Assembly: GCA_021202465.1 (NCBI GenBank)
Contig: JAJQCZ010000009.1
Span: 1-64,000, forward strand
DNA: 64,000 bases
DNA from: Lachnospiraceae bacterium
GTDB taxonomy: Bacteria; Bacillota; Clostridia; Lachnospirales; Lachnospiraceae
Direction of reading: 5' to 3'
Every line of letters begins with the position of its first letter. Positions within the stretch are counted from its first letter, which is position 1. Positions 41,558-50,808 of this stretch are shown piece by piece. The notes below the pieces were generated by a model. It saw only the letters and a program-made list of their open reading frames with translations. It ran no database searches and was not told the DNA's origin. The position numbers were made by a program, and so were the translations under genes.

Positions 41558-44257
41558 ATGCAGACGATAAATCATAAAAGCAAACGGCTCTGTGTCGGCC
41601 TGCTGGCTCATGTGGATGCGGGGAAGACGACGCTGTCGGAGGCGCTGCTGTATGCGGCCGGAGCGATCCGGCGGCTGGGGCGGGTGGACAACCGGGATGC
41701 GTTTCTCGATACGCATGCATTGGAGCGCGGGCGCGGTATCACGATCTTTTCCAAGCAGGCGGAACTGACGGTGGGAGAGACCCGGATCACACTGCTGGAC
41801 ACGCCGGGGCATGTGGATTTCTCGGCGGAAATGGAGCGGACGCTCCAGGTGCTCGATGCGGCGATCCTGGTCGTCAGCGGGGCGGACGGCGTGCAGGGGC
41901 ATACGGAGACGCTGTGGAGGCTGTTGGCGCGTCACAGGATTCCGGTAGTTCTCTTTGTCAATAAGATGGATCAGCCGGGGACTGACCGGCGGGCTTTGCT
42001 GGCGGAGCTGCAGGAGACACTGGACGACGGCTGCCTGGATTTCACAGAAGCCGGGTCGGACGCCTTCTATGAGGCGATTTCTACCTGCGGAGATGAGGCT
42101 CTCCTGGATCGATATCTGGAGGAGGGCACGATTGACAGGGCGGACATCGAGCGTCTGATTCGGGCGCGGCGGGTCTTCCCCTGCTATTTCGGTTCGGCCC
42201 TGCGGATGCAGGGAGTGGAAGAGCTCCTGGAGGGGCTGAACAAATATCTGGAGGCACCGGTCTACCCGCCGGTCTTCGGGGCGCGGGTCTTTAAGATCGC
42301 CCGCGATGAGCAGGGAAACCGTCTGACGTATCTGAAGGTCACCGGCGGGACGCTGGCGGTCCGAAGTGTCCTGGCGTATATGGCAGAGGGGGAGACGAAG
42401 GAAGAGAAGATCAGCCAGATCCGCCTCTACTCCGGCGCGCGTTTTGAAACGCTGAACGAAGCGGAGGCGGGGACGGTCTGCACTGTGCTGGGGCTCTCCG
42501 CGACGCGGCCCGGTCAGGGTCTGGGCGCGGAGGCTTCCGCAGAGGCGCCGGTGCTGACACCCGTGCTCTCCTATCAGATCATTCTGCCGGAGGGACTGGA
42601 GCCGGGCGTCATGCTGCCGAAGCTGCGTCAGCTGGAGGAGGAAGAACCGGAGCTTCACATCGTCTGGGACGAGGCGCTGCGCGAGATCCGTGTGCAGATC
42701 ATGGGGGAAGTGCAGCTGGAGATTCTGCAGAGTCTGATCGCGGAGCGCTTTGGCGTGGAGGTGCGCTTCGGAGAGGGGAGCATTGTCTACCGGGAAACGA
42801 TCGCCGAACCCGTAGAGGGTGTGGGGCATTTCGAGCCTTTGCGTCATTACGCGGAGGTGCATCTCCTGCTTGCGCCGGGGGCGCGCGGCAGCGGGCTGGC
42901 CTTCGGGACGGACTGCAGCGAGGATGTTTTAAGTAAGAACTGGCAGCGGCTGGTGCTGACGCATCTGGCTGAGAAGACGCACCGCGGTGTGCTGACCGGC
43001 TCGCCGATCACGGATATGGAGATTACGCTGGTTAATGGACGGGCGCATGTCAAACATACGGAGGGAGGAGATTTCCGGCAGGCCACGTACCGGGCCGTCC
43101 GCCAGGGGCTGAAACAGGCCAGGTCTGTGCTTCTGGAGCCCTGGTATCAGTTCCGGCTGGAGGTGCCGGTCTCTCTGGTGGGACGGGCCATGACGGACAT
43201 CGAGAACCGTCACGGCGTTCCGGAGCCGCCGGTGACCCGGGGGGAAATGAGCCTTCTGACGGGGACTGCGCCGGTGGCCACGCTGCGGAATTACGCGAAG
43301 GACGTGGCGGCTTATACCCGGGGAAAAGGGCATCTGACGCTGGAGTTTCACGGATATCTTCCCTGCCACAACACGGACGAGGTAGTGGCGGCGCTGGGGT
43401 ATGATTCGGAGACCGATGCGGACAACCCCACGGGCTCTGTCTTCTGTGCCCACGGTGTCGGGTTTTCGGTGGCCTGGGATCACGTGCGTGAATACATGCA
43501 CCTGGAATGCCGCCCGGACGCGCGGATAGCCGGTGTACGGGGTGAGGCAGAGGAGGCGATGCCGGCCACAGCAGAGGAACGCTGGATCGGGACTGATGAG
43601 ATCGACGCTATCCTCGCCCGTACCTTTTACGCCAACGGAAAAGACCGTTCTCTGGAACGGCGCGGCATCGGGCGCCGGGAATTCTCGCGGACTGCGTCCG
43701 CGGAACCTGTGCGCCGTACCTGGAAGCCGAAGGAGCGAAAGGAAGAATATCTCCTGGTGGACGGCTATAATATCATTTTCGCCTGGCCGGAGCTTGCGGA
43801 GCTGGCGAAGACGCATGTGGACGCCGCCCGGGAGACCCTGCTGGACATTCTTTGCAATTATCAGGGGCTGCGCCGCTGTCAGATCATCGCTGTCTTTGAC
43901 GCCTATCGGGTACAGGGACACCGCACGGAATTTCTGGATTATCTGAACATTCATGTGGTTTACACAAAAGAGGCGGAGACAGCGGATCAGTACATTGAAA
44001 AATTCACCCATGAAAATGCCTCCCGCTATCAGATCACGGTTGCGACCTCGGACGGTCTGGAGCAGATCATCATCCGGGGGGAGGGCTGCCGCCTGCTGTC
44101 GGCACAGGACCTGAGAGAGGAAATCGATCGCGCTGTCCGGGATATGCGGGAGGAACGGGCGGCTGCCTCCAGAGACAACCGCGGTTTTCTTCTGGATTCC
44201 GTCCCGGAGGAGGTGGCGATTCAGCTGAAAAAAATCCGGGACGGTCGGGAGGAATAG
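41558..44257 (+). CDS. TetM-like translational GTPase fused to a YacP/Rae1-type NYN nuclease domain
   Basis: An 899-residue fusion. Residues 1-650 have the EF-G/TetM layout: G1 AHVDAGKTT near 17, DTPGHVDF, NKMD, then domains II-V with the elongation-factor QIMGEVQLEIL segment. Residues from about 729 form an NYN ribonuclease domain of the YacP (Rae1) type: YLLVDGYNIIFAWPELAEL, QIIAVFDAY and TVATSDGLEQ carry the acidic residues. Rae1 of Bacillus cuts mRNA in the ribosomal A site, which TetM-type GTPases also enter. A combined ribosome-rescue or mRNA-cleavage factor is therefore plausible. There is no evidence that it gives tetracycline resistance. Confidence 0.83.
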   Translation: MQTINHKSKRLCVGLLAHVDAGKTTLSEALLYAAGAIRRLGRVDNRDAFLDTHALERGRGITIFSKQAELTVGETRITLLDTPGHVDFSAEMERTLQVLDAAILVVSGADGVQGHTETLWRLLARHRIPVVLFVNKMDQPGTDRRALLAELQETLDDGCLDFTEAGSDAFYEAISTCGDEALLDRYLEEGTIDRADIERLIRARRVFPCYFGSALRMQGVEELLEGLNKYLEAPVYPPVFGARVFKIARDEQGNRLTYLKVTGGTLAVRSVLAYMAEGETKEEKISQIRLYSGARFETLNEAEAGTVCTVLGLSATRPGQGLGAEASAEAPVLTPVLSYQIILPEGLEPGVMLPKLRQLEEEEPELHIVWDEALREIRVQIMGEVQLEILQSLIAERFGVEVRFGEGSIVYRETIAEPVEGVGHFEPLRHYAEVHLLLAPGARGSGLAFGTDCSEDVLSKNWQRLVLTHLAEKTHRGVLTGSPITDMEITLVNGRAHVKHTEGGDFRQATYRAVRQGLKQARSVLLEPWYQFRLEVPVSLVGRAMTDIENRHGVPEPPVTRGEMSLLTGTAPVATLRNYAKDVAAYTRGKGHLTLEFHGYLPCHNTDEVVAALGYDSETDADNPTGSVFCAHGVGFSVAWDHVREYMHLECRPDARIAGVRGEAEEAMPATAEERWIGTDEIDAILARTFYANGKDRSLERRGIGRREFSRTASAEPVRRTWKPKERKEEYLLVDGYNIIFAWPELAELAKTHVDAARETLLDILCNYQGLRRCQIIAVFDAYRVQGHRTEFLDYLNIHVVYTKEAETADQYIEKFTHENASRYQITVATSDGLEQIIIRGEGCRLLSAQDLREEIDRAVRDMREERAAASRDNRGFLLDSVPEEVAIQLKKIRDGREE

Positions 44258-44306
44258 CCTCCGGGGCCATCGGTGCATAGGATAAAACAGGATTCTTGCA
44301 GGAGCG

Positions 44307-45113
44307 ATGGGTTTGAATGGCATTCTATGGGCGCTTGGCGGCACCCTGTTTACTTTCTCGGTGACGGCACTGGGGGCGCTGAATGTATTTCTGGTTCGAA
44401 GAGAGGTGAGCGGCGCGCTGCAGTGCGCGTTTCTTGGCTTTGCTGGGGGTGTTATGACGGCAGCGTCGATCTGGTCGCTGCTGATTCCCGGCATCGAACA
44501 GGCGGAGGTCAATGGCCAGATCAGCTGGCTGGTCGCAGCGGGCGGATTTTTGCTGGGGGTACTGCTTCTTCTGGGGATTGATCGGCTGCTGAAGCGGTTT
44601 CTGGGGCAGGAGGAGGCGGAGAACAGCGCCGGAAGCGACAGACATTATCGAAAAAGCACCTGGATGATGGTTCTTGCCATCACCATTCACAATATCCCGG
44701 AAGGGATGGCAGTGGGGCTGGCCTTCGCCCTGGCGGCGCAGAATGCGGGAGATGCCGGGCTTCTCTCCGGGGCTCTGATCCTGGCTCTGGGGATCGGTAT
44801 ACAGAACTATCCGGAGGGAACTGCTGTGGCGCTGCCTCTGATCCGGGACGGCATGGGGCGGCGAAAGGCCTTCGTTCTGGGCAGTCTGTCCGCGGTGGTG
44901 GAACCGGTCTTCGGTGTGCTGGCAGCGGCTCTGGCCGGGCGCGTCATGAGCTATCTGCCGCTGCTGCTCGCCTTCGCGGCGGGAACGATGATCTATGTGG
45001 TGGTAGAGGAGCTGATTCCGGAAGCGCATCCGGGGGAACAGGAGAATATCGGTACCCTGGGCTTTATCGTGGGATTTCTGCTTATGATGATTCTGGATGT
45101 GGCGCTGGGGTGA
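44307..45113 (+). CDS. ZIP-family metal transporter
   Basis: A 268-residue membrane protein with about eight helices and the two ZIP metal-site motifs, ITIHNIPEGMAVGLAFALA and GIGIQNYPEGTAVALPL. A short variable cytosolic loop lies between TM3 and TM4 (LLKRFLGQEEAENSAG). It imports zinc or other divalent metals. GGAGCG stands just before the ATG. It follows the GTPase-NYN gene by 49 bases on the same strand and ends at a strong hairpin. Confidence 0.88.
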   Translation: MGLNGILWALGGTLFTFSVTALGALNVFLVRREVSGALQCAFLGFAGGVMTAASIWSLLIPGIEQAEVNGQISWLVAAGGFLLGVLLLLGIDRLLKRFLGQEEAENSAGSDRHYRKSTWMMVLAITIHNIPEGMAVGLAFALAAQNAGDAGLLSGALILALGIGIQNYPEGTAVALPLIRDGMGRRKAFVLGSLSAVVEPVFGVLAAALAGRVMSYLPLLLAFAAGTMIYVVVEELIPEAHPGEQENIGTLGFIVGFLLMMILDVALG

Positions 45114-45117
45114 AAAT

Positions 45118-45172
45118 GTAACAGCCATGAGCCGCCCCCCTTTCGCGGGGGCCGACCCATGGCTGCAGTTAC
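45118..45172. terminator. Bidirectional hairpin between convergent genes
   Basis: An outer GTAAC.AGCCATG/CATGGCTG.AGTTAC stem and an inner CCCCC/GGGGG stem with a TTTCG loop lie between the ZIP gene and the convergent coiled-coil gene. Confidence 0.65.
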
Positions 45173-45221
45173 CATAGTCCTTATGAGACGGAAACCGATG
45201 AATCCGTCATCGTGAGATCAA

Positions 45222-45521
45222 TCAGTCGATCTTGGTGGGATCGAGGTACGTCTTGATCTCTTCCTCGTGCGTCTCCATCGCGGTGTTGGTCATCTTGCTC
45301 AGGATGTCGGCCAGGCTGCTGCGGTGCGACTCGATGTTCTCCGCGTTCTCCGTGATCTTCGCCTTCTGCTGATCCAGTCTCTCCACGTTGGCAGAGATCT
45401 GCTTCATGTTCGCCTCAATGCGGCTGCGGTTCTCCACTACCTGCTTGTGCTCTTCCTCCAGAGCGGCCTCCAGAGCGGCAACCTTCTTTTCCAGTTCCAA
45501 CAGTTTTTCTTCGGTCGTCAT
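45222..45521 (-). CDS. Coiled-coil protein
   Basis: A 99-residue, highly charged helical protein with clear heptads (EEKLLELEKKVAALEAALEE and on), no membrane segment and no cysteine. The start ATG has AGGAGGG upstream. Such proteins resemble DUF-type cell-division or cytoskeletal helpers, but no specific family is recognised. It stands alone between the ZIP hairpin and a long AT-rich gap. Confidence 0.7.
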   Translation of the reverse strand: MTTEEKLLELEKKVAALEAALEEEHKQVVENRSRIEANMKQISANVERLDQQKAKITENAENIESHRSSLADILSKMTNTAMETHEEEIKTYLDPTKID

Positions 45522-45985
45522 GATAAACCCTCCTTGATATTTGTTGTTGAGAGGAGGTTCTGTGCCCTCCGGTCTCTGACCTTGGCCTTATAATAACACA
45601 TTTTTTAAAAGAATCAACTACAAAAAATATGCGTATGTAATATGATTTTTGTATAAAGAAAAAACAGATGGAGAGACAAAAATCGGAAAAAATAACGAGA
45701 ATATGTTAAAATAATTCCCGCAAGGAGGGGGAGAAAAAGAACGAAAATAAAAATGCCGGATGAATTAAAATATATAATAAAAAAGACAAAAATATAAATA
45801 AACGATTTTAGAAGAAGATTTGAAGAGGTAATTCATTTTTGAATAAGATGTCATGTCTCCCACAAACCTATTGACAAAATAGGAAAAAGGAGGTATGATG
45901 CCATCATGACAAGACGCGGGACAGAAATGTTCCCGGGAACAGGGCCGGGTGAGGGCGCATGCGTCTCCCGGCAGGAGGTAGTGAA
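45522..45985. other. AT-rich gap upstream of cysK
   Basis: There is no gene. The central part (about 45600-45840) is strongly AT-rich. The divergent promoter for the coiled-coil gene probably lies near its right side. I looked for a T-box (the AGGGTGG...CCGCG antiterminator element) and an S-box before cysK and saw neither. Confidence 0.6.
45871..45899 (+). promoter_or_regulatory. cysK promoter
   Basis: TTGACA, 17-base spacer, TATGAT, giving a leader of about 80 bases before the cysK ATG. Confidence 0.82.
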
Positions 45986-46918
45986 ATGGCGAAAATTTAT
46001 CAGGGAACCGGGGAGCTGATTGGTAATACTCCTCTGGTGGAGATCACGAATGTGGAGCGGGATCTGGGGCTTTCAGCTCGTCTGTTGGTGAAGCTGGAAT
46101 ATCTGAATCCGGCGGGGAGTATCAAGGACCGGATCGCGAAGTCCATGATCGAGGATGCGGAGGAGCGGGGAATTCTGAAACCCGGCTCGGTGATCATCGA
46201 ACCCACCTCAGGGAATACGGGGATCGGGCTGGCCGCGCTGGCGGCTTCCCGCGGGTATCGGCTCATTCTGACGATGCCTGAGACGATGAGTGTGGAACGG
46301 CGGAATATCCTGAAGGCCTACGGGGCCGAGATTGTCCTGACGGAGGGAGCGAAGGGCATGAAGGGGGCGATCGCCAAAGCGGAGGAGCTGGCGGCGAGCC
46401 TGCCGGACAGCTTTATCCCCGGACAGTTTGAGAACCCGGCTAACCCGAAGATACACCGGGAAACGACGGGACCGGAGATCTGGAGAGATACCGACGGCGA
46501 GGTGGATATCTTTGTGGCCGGTGTGGGCACCGGCGGCACGCTGACCGGTGTCGGCGAATACCTTAAGAGTCAGAAGCCGGATGTGCAGATCGTGGCCGTG
46601 GAGCCCGCCACCTCCCCGGTGCTTTCCGAGGGCCACGGGGGCAGTCACAAGATTCAGGGAATCGGCGCCGGGTTCGTGCCGAAGGTGCTGAACACAGAGG
46701 TTTATGACGAAGTGTTCCCTGTGGACAACGAAGTCTGCTTCGATACCGCAAAACTTCTGACGAAGAAGGAGGGAATCCTGGTGGGGATCTCCTCCGGCGC
46801 GGCGCTGTATGCCGCTATTGAGGTGGCAAAGCGCCCGGAGAACCGTGGGAAGACGATCGTGGTTATCCTGCCTGACAGCGGAGACCGCTATTATTCTACG
46901 GCACTGTTTGAGAACTGA
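45986..46918 (+). CDS. cysK: Cysteine synthase A (O-acetylserine sulfhydrylase)
   Basis: A 310-residue PLP enzyme making cysteine from O-acetylserine and sulfide. Seen: the cofactor lysine in [10 protein letters not shown] near residue 43, [17 protein letters not shown] for phosphate binding, and the closing [12 protein letters not shown]. The ATG at 45986 has AGGAGG nine bases before it; the upstream ATG at 45959 is in the leader. It is monocistronic, with its own promoter and terminator. Confidence 0.95.
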   Translation: MAKIYQGTGELIGNTPLVEITNVERDLGLSARLLVKLEYLNPAGSIKDRIAKSMIEDAEERGILKPGSVIIEPTSGNTGIGLAALAASRGYRLILTMPETMSVERRNILKAYGAEIVLTEGAKGMKGAIAKAEELAASLPDSFIPGQFENPANPKIHRETTGPEIWRDTDGEVDIFVAGVGTGGTLTGVGEYLKSQKPDVQIVAVEPATSPVLSEGHGGSHKIQGIGAGFVPKVLNTEVYDEVFPVDNEVCFDTAKLLTKKEGILVGISSGAALYAAIEVAKRPENRGKTIVVILPDSGDRYYSTALFEN

Positions 46919-47017
46919 TGGGAAATAAGAGCGCAGGAGGGAAGGAGACACTGAAGGAGTGTTCAGGAATGCAGCCGTCCTTCCGCATGTGTCCCGATGA
47001 CTGAGAAGAAGATGAAG

Positions 47018-47066
47018 AGCAGAGTGCTGCAGGAGAAATTTTCTCCGTGCTGTGCTCTGCTTTTTT
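47018..47066 (+). terminator. cysK terminator
   Basis: An AGCAGAG/CTCTGCT outer stem with an inner GGAGAAA/TTCTCC stem, followed by TTTTTT. Confidence 0.75.
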
Positions 47067-47069
47067 GAT

Positions 47070-47102
47070 CATATAGGAAAGTTTTTCGCACTTTCCTATA
47101 TG
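47070..47102. repeat. Perfect palindromic hairpin
   Basis: A 12-bp CATATAGGAAAG/CTTTCCTATATG stem with a 9-base loop. It lies between convergent cysK and the SDR gene but has no T-run on either side. It looks like a dispersed palindromic unit or a second terminator; no other copy is in the window. Confidence 0.55.
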
Positions 47103-47182
47103 ACAAAAAGCCTCCGGCGGATGCGCTAAGCGCATTCTATTTGATGAACAGATATATGTCGCTTGTGCCCGGCGGGATGTTT

Positions 47183-47914
47183 CTACACCCAGCCGCCGTC
47201 CAGGGCGATGATCTGACCGGTCAGGTATTCATTGCCGGTCACAAGCTGCAGGGCCAGCTGCGCGACCTCTTCGGGACGCCCCAGGCGGCCGGCGGGGATT
47301 TCCTCCTCCAGGGCCCGCCGCTCCTCGTCCGAGAGCCAGGCGTTCATGTCTGTGTCGATGGCGCCGCAGGCGATGGCGTTGACCTGGATATTGCTGGGAG
47401 CCAGCTCTTTGGCGAGGGCTTTCGTGAGGGCGTGAAGTCCGCCCTTGGTTGCGGAATAGGCTACCTCGCAGGAAGCACCGCAGAGTCCCCACACGGAGGA
47501 AATATTGAGAATCCGGCCGCTGTGGTTCCAGATCATGGAGGGGATGGCTTCCTTGCACATGGCGTAGCAGCCGGTCAGGTTGGTCTGCAGGATCTGCTGC
47601 CATTCTTCCCAGGTCGTATCCTGCAGCAGACCGATGTGAGAGATGCCGGCATTGTTGACGAGCACTTCGACGTTCCGACCCTGTTCTCCCAGGGCATCGA
47701 AGATACGGGCAGCGGCATCCCGTTCCCCCACGTCCGTCAGGAAGGGATAACAGAGGACGTGGTGTGATTCGATGAGTGTTCGAACCTGATCCAGTTTCTC
47801 TTGATTCTGCCGGGCGACGATGGCCACGTCCCAGCCGGCTTCCGCGAAACGCAGGGCGATGGCCCGGCCGATGCCCCGGGAGGCTCCGGTGACGAGTGCA
47901 AGTGAATGATTCAT
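47183..47914 (-). CDS. SDR-family oxidoreductase (FabG-like)
   Basis: A 243-residue short-chain dehydrogenase/reductase: cofactor motif TGASRGIG near residue 11, NNAG, catalytic Ser and the YSATK motif (Tyr and Lys), and the family end LTGQIIALDGGW. It resembles 3-oxoacyl-ACP reductases, which use NADPH in fatty acid synthesis. Outside a fab operon the substrate cannot be fixed. The ATG at 47914 has GGAG upstream; a start 27 codons earlier is in untranslated sequence. Confidence 0.87.
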   Translation of the reverse strand: MNHSLALVTGASRGIGRAIALRFAEAGWDVAIVARQNQEKLDQVRTLIESHHVLCYPFLTDVGERDAAARIFDALGEQGRNVEVLVNNAGISHIGLLQDTTWEEWQQILQTNLTGCYAMCKEAIPSMIWNHSGRILNISSVWGLCGASCEVAYSATKGGLHALTKALAKELAPSNIQVNAIACGAIDTDMNAWLSDEERRALEEEIPAGRLGRPEEVAQLALQLVTGNEYLTGQIIALDGGWV

Positions 47915-48028
47915 AATAGGAAGAAACTCCTTTCTGTTTCTGTCTCCCCCATCATAATTCATTTGCGGAGGAAAGAAAAGGGCGGAAGAAAACAAATCAG
48001 GAAATTTTTGCCAGATGCGGAGAAGGGC

Positions 48029-48057
48029 TTGCTATTTGCGGCGGAACGGTGTAGAAT
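48029..48057 (+). promoter_or_regulatory. trxB promoter
   Basis: TTGCTA, 17-base spacer, TAGAAT, with the trxB ATG 84 bases downstream. Confidence 0.6.
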
Positions 48058-48140
48058 ACCCCGGTGTACGGGCGCGGCGGGAGCCGGGAGCGTATGGTAA
48101 TTATAGAAGAAATCTGTGAAAAGTTCAGGGGAGGACCGTT

Positions 48141-49115
48141 ATGTACGACCTGATTATCCTTGGTTCCGGGCCGGCGGGGCTGGCGGCGGCCATCTACGCG
48201 CAGAGGGCGCGGCTGCATTTCCTCGTTCTGGAGAAGGAACCCATGAGCGGCGGTCAGATCATCAACACGGACGCAGTGGATAATTATCCGGGGCTGCCGG
48301 GCATCAATGGTTTTGACCTGGCGATGAAGCTGCGGGAACACGCGGAGAGCCTGGGGGCTTCCTTTGTCTGCGATGAGGTCGTACGCATCGAAAATATGGC
48401 GGGAGACATCAAGACGGTGGTTGGTCGGGATGACGAGTACCGGGCCCGCACCCTGATACTGGCGACCGGCGCGACACACAGGAAGCTGGGTGTTCCCGGC
48501 GAAGAAGCGCTGGCCGGGCGGGGCGTCAGCTACTGCGCTGTCTGCGACGGAGCCTTCTTCCGTAATCAGGTGACCGCTGTGGTGGGCGGCGGCGATGTGG
48601 CGGTGGAGGACGCGATCTTCCTGTCCCGAATCTGCCGTAAGGTGTATCTGATTCATCGGCGGGACGAGCTGCGGGCGGCGGCGTCGCTGCAGGAACAGGT
48701 CAGAGAACGGGATAATGTAGAGATCCTCTGGAACACTGTGGTAACAGAGGTGCGCGGGAAAGATGCGGTGGAGGAGCTTCAGCTTGCCTCCGCGGCCCGG
48801 AGCGGTGCGCTGCAGGCGGCCTCCTGTGAGGAGCCGCGGCAGGAAAGTGTGCTGCCGGTGGACGGGGTCTTTGCCGCCGTGGGAATCGTACCGAATTCGC
48901 AGCTGTTTGACGGGGTGACTTTGGATGAAGGCGGCTACGTCGTGGCGGATGAGACCGGGAGGACGAATTGTCCCGGCGTCTTCGCGGCGGGAGACGTGCG
49001 GACAAAGCCTCTGCGTCAGATTGTCACGGCGGCGTCGGACGGCGCCAATGCTGTTGCTTCGGCGGAGCGTTATCTGGCGGCGCAGGGGGCAAAAAACGGG
49101 CGCCGTGATCTGTAA
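48141..49115 (+). CDS. trxB: Thioredoxin reductase
   Basis: A 324-residue flavoprotein. The FAD site is GSGPAGLAAAIYA at 8-20, the redox pair is CAVC in SYCAVCDGAFF, the NAD(P)H site GGGDVAVEDA, and the FAD-closing motif GVFAAGDVR. It keeps thioredoxin reduced. The region near residue 213 carries a short insert (SAARSGALQAASCEEPRQ) not typical of the family. A GGGGAGG site is upstream. There is no thioredoxin gene alongside. Confidence 0.92.
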   Translation: MYDLIILGSGPAGLAAAIYAQRARLHFLVLEKEPMSGGQIINTDAVDNYPGLPGINGFDLAMKLREHAESLGASFVCDEVVRIENMAGDIKTVVGRDDEYRARTLILATGATHRKLGVPGEEALAGRGVSYCAVCDGAFFRNQVTAVVGGGDVAVEDAIFLSRICRKVYLIHRRDELRAAASLQEQVRERDNVEILWNTVVTEVRGKDAVEELQLASAARSGALQAASCEEPRQESVLPVDGVFAAVGIVPNSQLFDGVTLDEGGYVVADETGRTNCPGVFAAGDVRTKPLRQIVTAASDGANAVASAERYLAAQGAKNGRRDL

Positions 49116-49152
49116 TACTTCCGGATTTCCTGCTTTTTTCACAAAAAATGCA

Positions 49153-49181
49153 TTGACATTTACACGAGGGCTTGTTATACT
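49153..49181 (+). promoter_or_regulatory. Promoter of the NlpC/P60 gene
   Basis: TTGACA, 17-base spacer, TATACT, 55 bases before the ATG. Confidence 0.85.
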
Positions 49182-49236
49182 TTGTTCATGAGTGTAATAT
49201 TTGTGTAACAACTTTGAGACAGTGGAGGGATTATTT

Positions 49237-50697
49237 ATGATAAAATATAATCGCGTGTTGTTACGTGCAGTGAGCCTGGGTCTGGCGGGAACCTTACTGG
49301 CCGCGACTCCGGTGTATGCCTCATCGAATTCCGTTCTGTCCGGTATCTCCGCCATCCTGGAGGAGACGACAGTCGAGGAAGAGACGATGGCTGTGAGCGG
49401 TGTGGCTCAGGTTACGGAGGGAATCTCCGATGCCTATATCAACGCGAGAAATGTTCTGGCGGACAGTTCCGTCAAGTATGAGATGACTGAGGAGGAGGTT
49501 GAGGCGCAGGTCGAGCTGGCAACACAGATCGATGAGGCGGCCGAGGCGGAAGATACGACTTCCCCTTATGACAATATTGCGATCTCCCAGGTCAATAATT
49601 ATGTGAATATCCGCAGCGAGGCCTCGGAAGAGGGCGAGATTCTGGGTAAGATCTATAACAACGCGGCGGCGACCATTCTGGATACGGTAGAGACGGATGA
49701 CGGCACCTGGTATTATATCGAGTCCGGGTCGGTGACAGGCTACATAAAGTCGGACTATTTCGTGACCGGTGAAGAAGCGGAAGCGATCGCCTATGAAGTG
49801 GGAACCGTGAAGGCAACGGTCAGTGCCGAGACCCTGCGGCTTCGTTCGGAGGCCAGCACCGAGAGCTCGACAGTTACTCTGCTTGCGGAGGATGAGAAGT
49901 ATGATGTCATCGATCAGGTGGATGGTTTCGTAGAGATTTCCATTGACGATGATGTGAGCGGATATGTTTCCAGTGATTATGTGACGATCGACGTTGAGTT
50001 CGAGACGGCCATCTCCATTGAGGAAGAGCGGGCGGCCGAGGAGGCCAAGCGGATCGCTGAGGAGTCTGCAGCGCAGGCAGCGGCTGAGGAAGCGGCCGCA
50101 TCGGAAGCAGCGGCCTCTGAGTCTGCGGCGGAAGCGGCAGCGGCGGCAGCAGCGGAAGCGGAGAACGACGATGATGATTACGAGGAAGAGGCAGTAGCCG
50201 CGACGCAGGCGACCACAGAGGCGACGACGGAAGTTACGACACAGGCAACGACAGAGGCGACCACGGAAGCTACAACGCAGGCGACGACTGAAGAGACGAC
50301 CACCACGACGGCGGAAGAGACGAAGTCCTCTTCTTCCGAGAGCACCAGCTCCATCCGTACTCAGATCGTGAACTACGCACTGTCCTTTGTGAGCAACCTC
50401 AAATATGTGTATGGCGGCAACAGCCTGTCCAGTGGTGTGGATTGCTCCGGTTTTGTTCAGCAGGTCTACAAGCACTTTGGATACAGCCTTCCCAGAACCT
50501 CTGATTCTCAGGGAAGCAGCGGAACGAGCGTAAGCTCCTCCGAGATGCAGCCGGGTGATCTGGTTTACTACGGCGGCCACATCGCCATCTACATCGGCAA
50601 CGGTCAGGTGGTACATGCTTCGAATGCCAAGACCGGCGTCAAGGTGTCGACCTGGAACTACCGTACTGTGAAGAGCATCCGCAACGTGCTCGGATAA
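49237..50697 (+). CDS. Secreted NlpC/P60 endopeptidase with SH3 repeats
   Basis: A 486-residue secreted cell-wall hydrolase: signal peptide cleaved near PVYASS (residue 29), two bacterial SH3 domains (about 105-180 and 185-255; NVNIRSEASEEGEILGKI, LRLRSEASTESSTVTLL), an Ala/Glu-rich then Thr-rich linker, and a C-terminal NlpC/P60 domain with Cys in GVDCSGFVQ, His in GHIAIYIG and the third residue in VVHAS. It cuts the peptide stems of peptidoglycan, probably during cell separation. The ATG at 49237 has a GGAGGG site; the gene ends at a perfect hairpin. Confidence 0.92.
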   Translation: MIKYNRVLLRAVSLGLAGTLLAATPVYASSNSVLSGISAILEETTVEEETMAVSGVAQVTEGISDAYINARNVLADSSVKYEMTEEEVEAQVELATQIDEAAEAEDTTSPYDNIAISQVNNYVNIRSEASEEGEILGKIYNNAAATILDTVETDDGTWYYIESGSVTGYIKSDYFVTGEEAEAIAYEVGTVKATVSAETLRLRSEASTESSTVTLLAEDEKYDVIDQVDGFVEISIDDDVSGYVSSDYVTIDVEFETAISIEEERAAEEAKRIAEESAAQAAAEEAAASEAAASESAAEAAAAAAAEAENDDDDYEEEAVAATQATTEATTEVTTQATTEATTEATTQATTEETTTTTAEETKSSSSESTSSIRTQIVNYALSFVSNLKYVYGGNSLSSGVDCSGFVQQVYKHFGYSLPRTSDSQGSSGTSVSSSEMQPGDLVYYGGHIAIYIGNGQVVHASNAKTGVKVSTWNYRTVKSIRNVLG

Positions 50698-50704
50698 TAA
50701 AGGC

Positions 50705-50753
50705 ATAAACAAAAAGAAGGAACGGTTTTGAGCCGTTCCTTCTTTTTGTTTAT
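50705..50753. terminator. Perfect bidirectional terminator
   Basis: A 21-bp perfect stem (ATAAACAAAAAGAAGG... and its complement) with a 7-base loop and T-rich arms in both directions lies between the NlpC/P60 gene and the convergent aroB. Confidence 0.9.
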
Positions 50754-50808
50754 GCGCCTGGCGGCGTAATGAGTTTTATGGTTTATGCCATATGCAGCCG
50801 ACGCTCTT

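Noticed and set aside
41558-44257. Tetracycline resistance gene
   Set aside because: The GTPase part is TetM-like but carries a NYN nuclease fusion and sits in core-like DNA with no mobile context; resistance is not supported.
45600-45985. T-box or S-box riboswitch before cysK
   Set aside because: Neither the T-box antiterminator sequence nor a suitable terminator/antiterminator pair is visible in the leader.
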